NCBI RefSeq assembly: GCF_035083965.1 | Contig: NC_089738.1 | Span: 5,107,398 to 5,171,397 of the forward strand | DNA: 64,000 nucleotides | Source: Branchiostoma lanceolatum | Taxonomy: Eukaryota; Chordata; Leptocardii; Amphioxiformes; Branchiostomatidae | Direction of reading: 5' to 3' | In this document: piece by piece, positions 37,042 to 50,019 of the stretch | How positions within the stretch are numbered: position 1 is the first letter of the stretch | How the letters are laid out: every line of letters starts with the position of its first letter | The notes under the pieces: model-generated | The model's database searches: none | Told to the model about the DNA's origin: nothing | The model's input: only the letters and a program-made list of their open reading frames with translations | Translations under genes and position numbers: made by a program

Positions 37042-40000
37042 ATGGCGAGACCACCAAACTTTCCTCTGCCTTTGGGACACTTTCCAGGTGGAATGTTTCC
37101 CTCCCCGGGTCCATTCCCGCCCGGACTTATGTTCCCAGCAGTCCCTGGCCCTGCCTTGATCCCAGGGATGGGTAATTTCGTACCCAGACACGGGTTCAGA
37201 CCGCCGTTCCTCCAACCGGCTTCGTTCGGGCCGGGTGCCCTCCCTCCCCGAGGACCTCCACCCCGACACGCCGGCCCCATGGTACCGGGACAGGGCCGTG
37301 GGACACCGCCAGGACCTCGGCCCAGAGGCCCATGGGCACAGGAACGAAGGCAGGGCAACTTTGCTCAAGGGAACAGACAACAAAGAAAGGTTGAATGATG
37401 TTAACGTTTATTTTGCATGCTTCATCGACATGTAATTTACAAGTCATTGATAATTTTAGGATTGAAGAAAAAAATATGTTTGGATTGTTATAATATACTA
37501 TGATGATGATGATATATTTTTGTACACATGTATAAGTATATATATTGTATACATACCATAATATCAATGATATTATGATTTACTAAAATGCCTTTTAGTG
37601 TTGAAACACTGATATGTTTGTGTTTTTTATTGAAAATGTGATGGAGCCAGCCATTAGCAATATTAGGGCGCTGAAAGTCATATATTCAAAATCAATTTTT
37701 TTCTGATTTCTATCCATATTAAGTTTAGATAACACTATCCCATCGCATAGCGACCATCATCATGATCATGGAGCAAAAATGTGATGTCGTTGTGTGGTGG
37801 GAACTCATTGAAAATCTGAGTACTTGGAGGCCAGCCATCATTTCAAGTCTTCCGAACATGCACGATTCTGACCGATAAGTCCCGAACGCTTCCGAAGAAA
37901 TAATCACGTGGTCATGGCTCAATTTCTTGGGCATTGTGACGTCACGCGGCCGGAAGTTATCGAAAATTGTCGACAGAAAACGGTTACGGCTGGATTAATT
38001 TGGGCTGATTTTTTGGGGGACCCAATAAATGAAATACTCCTTTTTTGCCTTGCGTCTGTGCTATCTTTAAACGCCTTAAGTCTGAAATAATGATGCAGAT
38101 GTGCTAATATAGGAAAGTAAATGTAAATTTCAACCTCACCAAACAGAATTGTTTTCCCAAGAATATTTCAAGTTTTCCCCTCTGAAATCGCTTAGGGCAC
38201 CTTTAAATAACAGCAAAACTCAGGCTGTTTAGTCTGACGGTTGTATAATGAAGATCCAATCCAATCCAATCCATATATAAATATTGTACTGTAATACAAT
38301 AATTGTATACAATTTGTATACAATGTACTAACGTTATACCATGTTTTGATGACTGGCTTTTCCTTTAAAAAACATTATCATCCACAGTGCCAATATTGAA
38401 TTTCTATCTGCAATGCCTGTTGGAGACTTACATACAGTAATGTGTTCCTTATTCTTGAAACAGAAGGCCCAGCTGAGTAAAGACGACACCCCATTCTACT
38501 GTGATTCGTGTGACAGAGGCTTCAAGACCGACGAGTTGCTCAAGAAACACTGCGAGACGCATATACAGGTACAGAACACAACCCTGCACACACATGCACA
38601 GCATGTGTAACATTTCTAACATCAATCATGTATCATTGTCTGTAACTGTTGAAGATGTATGTAAACCCCCGGAGTTTGCGTTATACAGACTAACATATAC
38701 TAAGCTACTTAACAGTTTTTAAAAAAAAATCAGATGTAGAAGTGTACTTTGAAAGTTCAAATGCAAGTACAATCACCACGTCAGCTGCAACAAAAATCCT
38801 GTTTTTAGGAAACCTCTCTGTATTGTCAGTCAAACTTCTTGCCATCAATGAAATTGATAACATATTTTTTGTTCATGTTAGTGTTTCCATGAAGGCTGTC
38901 CGTATGTAGCAGCAGAAAAACTGGTCAAGCTGCATCATAAACTGGTAAGTGTTAGAACTGAGAGTGTTCTACATGTGCTTATAATAGTTATTGTGTATGT
39001 GTAAGTACAACCAAGATTCTGAAGTAGGCCTGGTAGCCTACGCAAAACTTGACCAAGCCCATTCTCTAATCATTTAAATATGTTCTGGTGTTTAAGAAAA
39101 TGAACTTTTGATAATGGCAGCACATTTCGTCATTTTTGTGTACTACGTTCAATGTTTCTTGTTTTGGCTCTTTGATGTTTCTCTGTGTTGTACTATTATA
39201 GTGTTTGCTGCTACATCATTGTACTAAAAATACTTTCCACTTTCCAGACACATCTTTCCAGGTTTTCTAAAGCCCTGAGTAAACTGGACACACCTGAAGC
39301 CATCGCGAAGTGGCGTGAGGAGAGAAAGAAGTAAGATGCTCGGACATGCAATAACTTTCTTCAATATCTTTTAGTTTTACCAAGAAGCTTTTGATCATAC
39401 CTCTGATTCATCTCAAGTTAAGAGATCAACTTCAGAAGGACCAGAGAGCTGATTGAAAACTTGTTAGTAAGCACTTGAATTTGTGTATAGCACAGCTGTG
39501 TACCTAAACAAATTTTAGGTACAGGTACACTGGTTAAGGTACAGGTCCGGACCTGAACCTGTACCTAAACTACCAATGGATTTGTATATGTACCTAATTG
39601 ATTGTATCCATACTGTATCGGTACACTGTACCGGTACACAGCTCTAGTGTATAGCATATAAAATCTTTATGTTATTAATTACCATCACAGGTGAACTTTC
39701 ATTCAGCTAGCACCTCTTAACCTTCTCCCTGCTGCCTAGAATAGAAAACCAATAGAAAATGTGATGCCAAACAGCTACTTCAGTGTGCTTAAGTTTAAGG
39801 AAAATATTAATATATTGTTTTTATGTTTTTAAGAATGCAAACCAAACCTGTTTTCTTTCTGCTACAGAAACTACCCTACTGTTGCCAATGTTGCAAAGAA
39901 GGTGGAAGACATGAAGAAAAGAAGAGACAGAGGAGAAGTACTGGACACAAGAGAGTTCGGGTAAGAAGTACACTAGTCTTGAAGAGATAGGGTTCCTTTC

Positions 40001-43000
40001 AGATTTATAATCACTTGATAAACAGGTTATGTGTGGATTTTTAGAAAAATAGCTGTTATATTGATAATAATTGTCATGGCTGTGTACTTAATAGTTCGGT
40101 GTACTTCTACTTGTAGTTGTAGGTACATTTTTTTCATTTCAATTTATACTGTAATTCTTGATTCGTTAACGGTAACAGTAGCTACTTCAACAGTCACTAG
40201 TCAACCGCTAGAGTTTCATCATCAGAAATATTTGATTGCTAGCATTTGAGACAGTGATCTTTGTTCCCACCATTAGAATTAGATGCAGCGAACTACTCAC
40301 TTTTCCCCAAACCGCTAAGATTACTAACCGCAATATTAAATTGATTTACAGTAGATATCTTGTTTTTTTCAGGGCTTTTTAATTCTAAATGACAAATCTC
40401 TTATATTTTTTCAGGAGAATGCGAGGGAGGGGGCAGGGGAGAGGTAGAGGAAGGGGCAGGGGGAGGGGGTTTGGACGTGGGGGGAGGGGAAGTTATCACC
40501 ACCACCACCAGCAGAACTTTGACCAATCCCCAGGCAGAAAGAGGGGACAACCAGATGTGGAGCATCATGGGAGTCCTCAGAAGGTGGCAAGGCATGCTGG
40601 GTCTGATGTCACACCTGGTGGAAAGTCACATGACCCAGCAGCTGACCCCATGGCTTATCTGATAGACGAAGGGAGCTCATCTGGTGAGAAATATAGTTCA
40701 CACAACACGGTGTATTCCATATCATCCGAGGTACCGGCCCAATAGCGGTTCGTATTGCCTGAATGCCAGAGGGCTATGTGACCCACGGGAGGGCCAAGAC
40801 CCGAGGGTGATGCGAAATACACTGTGTTGTATTTATCAATGTCATGCCCACCCGAAGAAACAGACATTTCAATGCGAAATGCGCCAGAATTTGAGAGAGT
40901 TTTGTGTCCTCGAACAAAAAATCTTGTAATAACATCGATTCCAACCTCCAAATCAGATATCCACAGTGGCGCAACTGGCGCACTCGAAATGCATTCTAAA
41001 TATTCTATGGACATATATTATATATACGAAAGTTATTGCCCGGTCCAGAACATAAAGATAATTACAAGAGTAGTTAACCCTTGTTATCCATTTGACTTTG
41101 TGCCACAAAACTTTGCGTATTTTGACCACCACTATGTGATGTTGCACAAAGCTTGCAATACGAGCAATCGCAATGATGTCACAGTGACTCAGTGGCAGGC
41201 AAAAAGCAGGTGGTAGACAAAATATTAATTTACCTTTTGATCAATAACTTGATCTGCGGACTTAGAAATTAATTAGTGATTGGATCAGTTGATTTCCTTG
41301 TAGGCACCAGTCGTCGAAAACCCCAGATGTAACGACTTTGTTAAACAAAAAAAGCTAATTGATTTGGTTATGAACACTACATTTGTTAAACAAGAAAAAT
41401 ATGATTAATGCATTTCAAGTACAAAAAATGTTATTGTCTATAGGTTTCGGATCATTTTAATATTGTTTCATTTAATCATATTGATGTACATGAGGGTACT
41501 GTAGGGTAAATCATATTCCAATGTGTACAGATTCGGAGCCAGCAGAGGTACCTTCCCATCCTGCCCAGAGTGCTGCCACCCCCCCTGCAGCAGTGGTCGT
41601 ACCCAGACAGGTGACATCAGGACTGGGCAGCCTGGTGGCGGCGTACGGGGGCAGCTCAGAGAGTGAGGAGGAGGGGGAGATCAGGGGTAAGTGTCTAGAG
41701 TGAGGAGGAGGAGGGGGAGATCAGAGGTAAGTGTCTAGAGTGAGGAGGAGGAGGGGGAGATCAGGGGTAAGTGTCTAGAGTGAGGAGGAGGAGGGGGAGA
41801 TCAGGGGTAAGTGTCTAGAGTGAGGAGGAGGAGGGGGAGATCAGGGAGAGTGAGGAGGAGGAGGGGGAGATCAGAGGTAAGTGTCTAGAGTGAGGAGGAG
41901 GAGGGGGAGATCAGAGGTAAGTGTCTAGAGTGAGGAGGAGGAGGGGGAGATCAGGGGTAAGTGTCTAGAGTGAGGAGGAGGAGGAGGAGATCAGAGGTAA
42001 GTGTCTAGAGTGAGGAGGAGGAGGGGGAGATCAGGGGTAAGTGTCTAGAGTGAGGAGGAGGAGGGGGAGATCAGGGGCTAGTGTCTAACTTTGGTCTGAA
42101 AGCAGGCTACCATATTTTCTCGAATAAAGTACGCACTTTTTTAACAATCAAAATTCAAATTAAATATATCACAAGTCATTGCCAAAGTCAGGGTGCGTAC
42201 TTTATAGCCTATAGGTTATTGCCTGGAAAATTCAAGGGGACCTCAAACCCTTGCTCAGTCAATCCAGGAACCCAGCTGTGGTGCAGCAATGCATGGCTCA
42301 ATACCTGCTAGTTTGAGAAGTTTGCAACTTGTCGTAGACAATTTCTCAAGTTTGCAGAGATGATACCGGCAGGGTATACATGTGTATAAGAGAATTTTTG
42401 ATGAATCTAAGGAATGGCATTATGTAGAAGTCGTTGATTTAAGCGAAATTACCTGGAGTTAGTATAGCGTATAGTTATTAAGTGTGACTTTGCTGTTTAA
42501 AAGTTACATGCTGTTATAAAGGAGACATAACACCTACATGTATTGTTTGATCCGAGGACTTTTACTTGCGGAATGTTAAATTTACTCATCATGTTTCTTG
42601 TGGCACTGCCAACAGAACATTAATTTTTGTTTCTTTTATTTTGACTTTGATCCTTTGTTACCATCATTCAGTTTGGATACACTGTACTGCTCTTGAAGAC
42701 TTTCAGGACAGAGTTATTTAATTGATGAAATCTTGTCTTTTCTACAGATTCCCCTGTTCCAAAGCTGATACAGTCATCCCAACTACCAACACGACAACCT
42801 TGGCAATCTACAGACTCGCACACTGGCAGTCAAGATAGACGATGGTCGCATCCAGAGGGAAGGAGAGGTGCACCATGGGAAAGGGGAAGGGGCAGAGGTC
42901 GTGGCAGGGGCAGGGGTAGAGGTCAAGGTCGTGGTGGCAGTGGGAGGGGACGTGTAGCGCCCGATCAGCAGCACCTTAGGAAGAGACGGGCGACACTTTT

Positions 43001-44147
43001 GGAAATGGTCAGTCATAACAGACTCAGTAGTAGAAGTGTGAAGTTGTATCCAGCACATTGCCTTTTCTGTGCAAAATTGTGTATGTTAAGCCAGACCATT
43101 TTTTTCTTTTGCTTATCGGAATCGCCTCTCTTGTTTCTCCCATTTTTGAAAAAGATAAATTTTTTGTCACTATTGCCTTTCACAAATTTCTACTCACGAT
43201 TTTACTATTTGTTCAGTTGTTATTACTCAATAGCCACCAAAATTAGATTATAAAGGCAAGCACATAACTAAAAAGTGTGGTTACATTTCATCATTAAGTT
43301 ATAGTTTTTCATTTATTACAACTATTTCTCAATATCAATTTGATATACAATATTACATAGCAAAAGGTAATTTTGTTACTCAAATTCTAGTACTAGATCA
43401 AAGAAAGGGATTCATTGCATAAAATGAGCCATACAAAGCTGAAACTTGAATAATCCTCTTATTCTTTATGTTATGTAAACCCATGTCGTCACCCCAAACT
43501 ATTTGCAAGAAAATTATTTGTATTTTTTTTCACCCTGTCGCTCCAATTTTTTGCTGAAAAAATCAGAGAATCAACAAATAAAATTGGTGTGGCCTTAACC
43601 ACTTAATGTGTATGGTATTAAGCATAAAATTCTTGTGTTAGATGGCAAAGACACCTTTAAAAAGTATCTAGTACATGTATCTTCCATAATGTGTTGGATG
43701 TCAGCATTCAACTACAATGTACTGCGGTACTGGAAAAAATCCGTAAATTTATTCTACACATGTTTTAAGAAGAGAGAAGAAGCACCTACATTTTAGGTAA
43801 AAAGCATAGCATAGTTCTCTTGTTATTCTCATGGTATTCTAACTTAATACATTTAGCCCATGTTGGAAATTATTATGCATTAAACTTCATTGTCGCTGTT
43901 ATTTGTTGTTACTTTCCAGCTGCTAGCCCCGGACGTCAGACATGAGCGTAACGTGGTGTTACAGTGCGTGCGATACGTCGTCAGGAACAAGTTCTTCGGG
44001 ATCGGAAGTACAAAACCTGCTACTGTTACCTCACAAACTGATGTCTCAACACAAGAAGACTCTACGATTGAAACAAAGGAATTCAAAACTGATGATGAAG
44101 CCAGTACCCTGGTGGATAAACAAATACAGAACACTGAGGATCTTTAA
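37042..44147 (+). CDS. NUFIP1: NUFIP1, FMR1-interacting nuclear protein and snoRNP assembly factor
   Basis: Nine exons (37042-37389, 38464-38568, 38882-38944, 39248-39330, 39868-39960, 40415-40683, 41531-41686, 42748-43007, 43920-44147) give 534 residues; human NUFIP1 has 495. Features in order: a Pro/Gly/Phe-rich N-terminus; a C2H2 finger (YCDSCDRGFKTDELLKKHCETH, where C-x2-C-x12-H-x3-H is seen) with CFHEGCPY after it; the conserved NYPTVANVAKK to DTREFGRMRG segment, which in human NUFIP1 is the PEP region binding the snoRNP core; two RG-rich stretches; and a conserved C-terminal block, LLAPDVRHERNVVLQCVRYV. The protein links box C/D snoRNP assembly with the R2TP complex. Exon 1 ends at a weak donor, GTTGAA. 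The donor of exon 41531-41686 is tandemly copied (see repeats). Confidence 0.94.
37640..38205. repeat. Dispersed repeat 'R2' in NUFIP1 intron 1
   Basis: It shares GCAATATTAG, CCCATCGCATAGCGACC and GTGATGTCGTTGTGTGGTG with the copies at about 26089-26410 and 54832-55326. No open frame. Confidence 0.65.
39505..39650. repeat. Dispersed repeat 'R5' with GTACAGGTCCGGACCTG core (also 50405-50680 and 61475-61545)
   Basis: The core is a near palindrome, GGTCCGGACC, inside repeated GGTACAG/CTGTACC motifs, with the tail GTACCGGTACACAGCTC shared by the first two copies. All are intronic. Confidence 0.65.
40700..41060. repeat. Dispersed repeat 'R1' (further copies near 48990-49320 and 50880-51120)
   Basis: Shared pieces are ATACACTGTGTTGTATTTAT, AATGCG(A/C)AATGCGCCAGA, TTTTGTGTCCTCGAACAAAA and GCACTCGAAATGCATTC. 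The copies lie in introns of NUFIP1 and the calpain gene. Frames running through it are not conserved, so it is treated as noncoding. Confidence 0.65.
41659..42088 (+). repeat. 40-bp minisatellite copying the 3' end of a NUFIP1 exon with its splice donor
   Basis: The unit (GAGTGAGGAGGAGGGGGAGA then TCAGGGGTAAGTGTCTAGA) comprises about 27 bases of exon plus the GTAAGT donor and first intron bases. The authentic donor is at 41687. Further intact GTAAGT copies stand at 41727, 41767, 41807, 41877, 41917, 41957, 41997 and 42037. One copy near 41847 has lost ten bases including the donor, and the last, at 42077, is mutated to GGCTAG. Use of any downstream copy would bring an in-frame TGA, so the first donor must normally be used. 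Confidence 0.93.
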
Positions 44148-45062
44148 GTTTACCTTTGGTGTCCTCTCAGACATGCACGCTGTCTTGAGAACCACAATGT
44201 CTTCCAACCATCTTTTGAGTTATTTTCTTAACAGTTTTAAGTTAAAGGAAAGGCCCGTACATGTATATATGTAGAAGATACAATATTTTTAAGTTCTGAT
44301 ACGTGTGTATTAGCGATTTGTACTGTACGGTCAGGGTGCTACATGTAGTAACCTCTGCTTGGAGAATAATTTGCATGAGCACAATGTAGACTGAGGCTTA
44401 ACAAATTTTTGTGAGATGACAGTGATGTATCATGTACAGTTGGGACCAACTCTACTCTTGGTGTCACAGGTTTTTGTATGATGACACTGTAAATTTCATC
44501 TCAACTACCCTTATTGGTGATTGCATCCAGAAAAGCTATTAGATGCACTAATTCCATGTTGCATAGGAGTTATTAATTTTTTCTGAAACTTATTTCACAA
44601 TTAACAGGTTTATTTCGTAATATGACAGGCAGCATTCATGGTTAAAGAAATTAAAGGTGAAACCTTTGACAATCCTGAAATGTAGCAAAGTCAGTATAAC
44701 AAATGTAAAGCTAAAGCTGAGAGACAAGATTTGTTGTGTGATGTACATACAGTCATCTTTGCAGTCTTAAGCAATATGAAACAAAGAACGCATAAAAGAC
44801 ATGTCATTGTACAGTGCTCTTTTTTTATCGCTGATTTTTGTGTGTCTGGTAAGTTTTCTTTGGCATTTTCTCTTGATTTCTCCTATGTTATATTTTGTAG
44901 TTGCACTTTATCTACCCCACCTAGATTTAGGTTTTATCAAAAAGGGCCTCTCTGTCCTAAGTCCTGAATTACCAGTAGTAAGAAAGCAAAATGCCTTTAC
45001 GTGAATGGTGGGGCTACAGGTGAAAAAGCAAATATCTTCTGTATGAGAACAAGACTCCTCAT

Positions 45063-45206
45063 GGATTCAATCATGGTACTGAAGCGCCGACTAGTAATCG
45101 GTGACGGTACTGCAGGCTAGGAACGGTCGAAATGCCCTGCGACAGTTTCAAGCTTGCAGTACCGTCAAGGATCACTAGTCGGCGCTTCAGTACCATGATT
45201 GAACCC
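45063..45206. mobile_element. Short inverted-repeat element downstream of NUFIP1
   Basis: Arms of about 55 bases (45063-45118 and 45151-45206) share GATTCAATCATGGTACTGAA and the following GCGCCGACTAGT in inverted orientation, with a 32-base loop. It is noncoding, about 0.9 kb past the NUFIP1 stop and possibly inside its 3' untranslated region. Confidence 0.75.
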
Positions 45207-47701
45207 AGTTTATTTCACAAAACTCTGTTACTAGGCCAGTATACACTACCTATAATTTTTATAAGGAAATTCTAGTGATGTAGGACAGATTTAACAATTA
45301 AGATTTATCTAAATGCCAAACTCTCATAGCTTACTCTCTGTAATTATAGTATAATAGCCCTCAGTTGCAATAGTTGGATAACCCTGGCTCTTCTTTTTTT
45401 ACCTCCAAAATCAATAAATCAAACTTTCCTACTTCTCAGTACATTGTATTTTGAGGCCTACTTCACTACTACAAGAGTTCCTCCAATGAATGGTGGGGAA
45501 AATACGCTTGTTGGAGGGTAATGACTGATTAGGATGACTCCAGGCTAAGTACTAAAACTAAATGAATCACACATCAATGAAAACAATAGACTTTCAACAA
45601 ATAAAGCCCACATTATTTAATGACCACATCATAAAGAATGGTGCCAAATATACTAGACATACTGTGCAAATGTGAAATTTCATGCAAAGTGAAAAGACCA
45701 CATTTTACATCACAAAGAAAAGTTCAAGATGCATGTAATAGGAATTTCTAGATTTATACTAAGTCTTGATACATGTAAGTGGAATAAATCAGTGGTGCAA
45801 AATCACATTGATATTACTGTTCTTAGTCTTGTAGATTATGTACTGTTAGTCAATGCAGTTGATATTAACAATCTTAAAGACCCTTCTTAATAACATTTAA
45901 TCTACTTGATTATCCTCCAAATGTTGTTCCATTACTAAAAATCTAGTGTAAAATGATAGAACGCAACAAAAGCTGATAAACAATAAGTCAAAGCACTTTC
46001 GTTCAAGTATGCAACAACGGCTTAACAAACTGAAAAGTGACACTGCGATGAATGCATACGTGTACATTTTCACATTAACACAAAATTGTATTTGTTGTTT
46101 ACCATGTGCATTATTGACCTACATCTAAATGTGTCAAAATATCAAAATCCACATAAAGACTCAACAATTCTACAATCATACAGAATATCGTCTAACAGTT
46201 AACTACCAAATTAACATGAGCACACATACATATACTGTGTTTTTCCTTTTTTTAATTTAAGTCTAAAATCTTCATTCACTTTCTGAAAGCTACCAATCTA
46301 AAAACACCTTTAGTTTAGGTTTAGTTTCAACCTAGAATTTAATTAAAAATACAGAAAAAAAGGAGGCATTAGCGTGAAATCTAATGAATCTTAATACTAG
46401 ACCCAATGTAGATCTTACACAATGGTATCTTTTTTTTCAGGGTTTCCCCATTCTATTAGTAGCATTATACATGTACTTAGTATACCAATGGAGAGAGATT
46501 GCAAAACATTCAACAGTTACTGTAGAGATACCTGTAAAATTACAAATGTGTCAATAGTACGTAAATGCTAACTATTGTCACCAGAAAAGGTACAAAGCCT
46601 GCAAAAATAGAGCGATTCTCTTCTTGTTCAATTTCTAAATTCTTTGTCGAAATGACAATCTTTCATGCAGCTCTTGGAATGTCTAGTTTTCCACAACAAC
46701 AATGAATCTGTTTCTTTCCTTTTCCCTATTTTCATAATCATACCAACACCACACAATAGCCTTTATGAACCTAAGTCTATTAAAATGTAGTTACGTGCAT
46801 TTTCATTTCCACTGCCATAAAGAGCAAGTGATTTCATCGAGACAATAAACTAAAAGACAAACGTTTTTAGATTGGAGGGACTTTTGCAACATTTTTCGAC
46901 ATCAAACCAGTTAGGTTCATGAGTAAAATCAAAAATGAAAACGACTTGTTTCAAAAACAACAACATAATGTTCAATTTTGTAGGCATCCATGATTGAAAG
47001 TTTTCTTTTAAATTCAGTTCCTCTCAACAAAAACAATCGAAGTCAAGGCAACACACATCTTCAATTGGCAAATGCCCTCAAACATTTTACAATTCTGATT
47101 TGATAGACATCTTTGGAATCACAGCCAAACGCAGCTTTGGTGCAAGCAGTAGAGGTGAAAGACTGCAAGGTATAGAGCATCTTATTCATGTAGTTCTAGC
47201 TTGTTATGGTTTCAAGGCATTATATTATATATTGCTTATAATGAAAATATTGTGTTAGCATAGTTGCGCAGTTTTAGTAGAGATTCAGTGATTCTGCCAT
47301 GCAAAATTCTGCGAAGTTCGGGGGAAGAATTTTTGCAACAACTTCACAGCTAAATACATGTATCTTTTCTACAGGACATACAAAATCTTTAAAACACAAC
47401 AATTTGGTAAAAGACATCTAGTACATACATCTAGCTAAAAAGATTGAAAATCAAAATTGTCATAACAGCTAAATATGAGATTTAGACTAAATAGCCAGCA
47501 AGTCTGCTTGTAGCTTCTCAGTACAAAACTATGCTACAACATAAAAGGGATATGAATGACATAAAAGATATAAAGGAATTCAAATACCAATAAGACCACT
47601 AAGACAAAGAAGTTCACCAGAAGCACAACGTACTGCAAAAATAGTACATAAAAGAGGCAATAAAAGATCAAACTTTGAAAGTGGCTTTAAAGTACATTTC
47701 C

Positions 47702-47949
47702 TAAAGCCCCCCTCTCACTGGACCTGCGGAACGCTGGCGGCGTCGCTACGGCTGATCGAATTGACATTAAGCACTCAACGAATTTCATCGACAAAAAATG
47801 AATCTTTTTAAACTTTTTTTTTTGCCTTTTTGGTCATACTTGTACGTTTAGAATGATATTCCCATTATAAAGTCAAGGGTAACACAAATCCAGTCTAGAA
47901 TGCAGCAACGCAGCCAGTGTGCTGCGGGTCCAGTGAGAGGGGGGCTTAA
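47702..47949. mobile_element. Harbinger-like MITE, copy 2
   Basis: A 242-bp element (47705-47946) has the same terminal inverted repeats as the copy at 4800-5051 and is flanked by TAA on both sides. The interior matches the reverse complement of copy 1 (shared GGTCATACTTGTACGTTTAG segment). It lies 84 bases past the calpain stop codon and so is probably transcribed within the calpain 3' untranslated region. Confidence 0.88.
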
Positions 47950-48029
47950 GTGGAAGTTAGTATATAATAAAGTGGATGTTCGCTATCTCGCTACACCATT
48001 TTAATGAGCTTAGTGAGTCGTTGTGATAT

Positions 48030-49976
48030 CTAGATTGCCGTCAGGTCGTCGTGACTGGTGACGGAGACGCTGAGACTCCCCGTCGCACCCACTCCCCCGT
48101 CCTTGTCCTCAAGGTGCACCACGTGCTGCTTGGTGGAGTTGTTGACCTCGCACATCATGGTCGCTTCACCCAGCAGGTCATCCCTGATCAGATCCTTCTT
48201 CCAAATCTGGTATAACAAAGTAGTAAAATTGAGTTAAGCGATTGGAGAAAACTACAGTCTGTACATTTATTAATTTATTGGTTCAACATGTTGCCAGGGT
48301 TACCCAACTAGCCAGAAGCGAACCCATGTGCGGCCGACTGTAGGTTTTTGGACCATCGTACACCGGGACATGCCCCTACTCTTTTTCGAAAGGTGTGGTG
48401 GGTTCTTTACGTGCGCGGGGTGTGGCTCTCCCCAAACACGGGACCTCCATTTAACGTCCTATACGAGGGATGTCCCTAACCCTAGATGAGCTAGGTACTC
48501 ATTTACACATGAGTAAAGTGAGGAAAGTCATGTTAAGTGCCTTTCCCAAGGGCACAACGTCAGGACGCAAGTTCGGACATGTCTCTGGGCACAACTCGGG
48601 ATTAGATCCTGGGTCCCCTTGTTTGACAGCCGCGCGCTCTACCACTTGCGCCACAAGATGCCACTGCAGTGTACATTTACTGCTGTCAGTTCACAATATT
48701 ATTACAAAAAGTAAACATCTGAAATCATTTGTTGATCGTTTCAATTCTGATTTTGACTGCATCTAATTTTGACTGGGTCAAAATATCAACATATTTGTTG
48801 ACTACACTTTGCATATGATAACTCACAGTAGATGCATCAGACGTTTTTGCTTGGTCATAGAAACTAAGCACTTGGTGGACAAAGACACAAAACACTGTCA
48901 TCTCAGGAGATAGATACTGAACGGAGCAAATTATGTATAAGTCAAGGGTATAAAATTAAATATAGAATAAAACATGTTATCGGGCTGAAACCTATTGGGA
49001 GAAACGGAATACACCATGTTGTATCTTATCTACATGTCTGTCATACCCATGTGAGAAAACACACATTTTAATGCATAATGCGCCAGAGCTACATGTAATT
49101 GTACTGGCAGAAGTTGAGAAAATTTTGTCTCCTCAAACAAAACTTGTTCAGTTCTAGCGTCCAAATCCAGAATTCAAATTTTCAAGAGCGGCATACAAGA
49201 AGTCCATTGGAATGAGTCCATGAAAGTCACTGTACATGAATGTACATGTCTGATTAAAGTAGAACCTTGTGTGATCACCCAAAATATCAGCTGGTCCGAA
49301 ACATGTTGAAAGTTTATGACATAAATAGTTGAGATACCTGAATCTTGATGGGGTTTCTGGGGTCCTTGCGGTAGAAGATAGCTTCTTCATCATACTCCGG
49401 GCTGCTGCTGTCCTCAACGACCCTTGTTTTTGCTGACTTGTTTCCAGACTTGATCACCGCATACGTGTCTGCAGTCAGTGTTGAAACAAAAACACTTTCA
49501 GTACTAAGCATAAACATTACAATTGTAAATCTACTATACAGTAACTTTAATATGTAAGCATGTATACAAACATAAAAGTTTAGGGCAACAACAGTAGTGA
49601 CCAATCAGCACCAAGGACGGAGACAGTAGTAACCAATTAGCACCAAGGTCAGCAACAGCAGTGACCAATCAGCATCATGAAGAGCAACAACATTATGTAT
49701 TAACCAATCAGCACTAAGGACAGACACTGTCCTCCCTGTTCTACACTAACTCTCACAACTCGAAGGTACACAATGTAGATTGCTGCACCTACTTTGAAAC
49801 TTAAGAAGGGCGCCAGTTGTTTTTTCTTAAAATTTAGGTTCAAGCACTATGTAAAGAAAATGTCATTTTTCAGAAAGTATAAAATTTCTACAAGTTATCA
49901 TTCAAGGTAACAAGGTGTTGATAAAAGAAATCGGTGTTGAGAAAAACTGACCTATTTTCTTGTAAAAAGTTCCTTT

Positions 49977-50019
<43 letters not shown>

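Larger units (their letters stand above)
44148..48029. other. Convergent intergenic region between NUFIP1 and the calpain gene
   Basis: AT-rich, with no supported coding sequence. It holds the 45063-45206 inverted repeat, candidate plus-strand AATAAA signals at 45413 and 45600 that may end NUFIP1 transcripts, and MITE copy 2 close to the calpain stop. Confidence 0.6.

Noticed and set aside
36958-37567. Arg/Gly/Pro-rich antisense frames opposite NUFIP1 exon 1
   Set aside because: They are GC-rich shadows of the NUFIP1 first exon.
40655-41216. Overlapping frames of 119 and 130 codons in NUFIP1 intron 6
   Set aside because: They lie in the R1 repeat; the other R1 copies do not conserve the frames.
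48470-48766. Plus-strand 98-codon frame
   Set aside because: It runs through SINE copy B, which is oriented on the minus strand.
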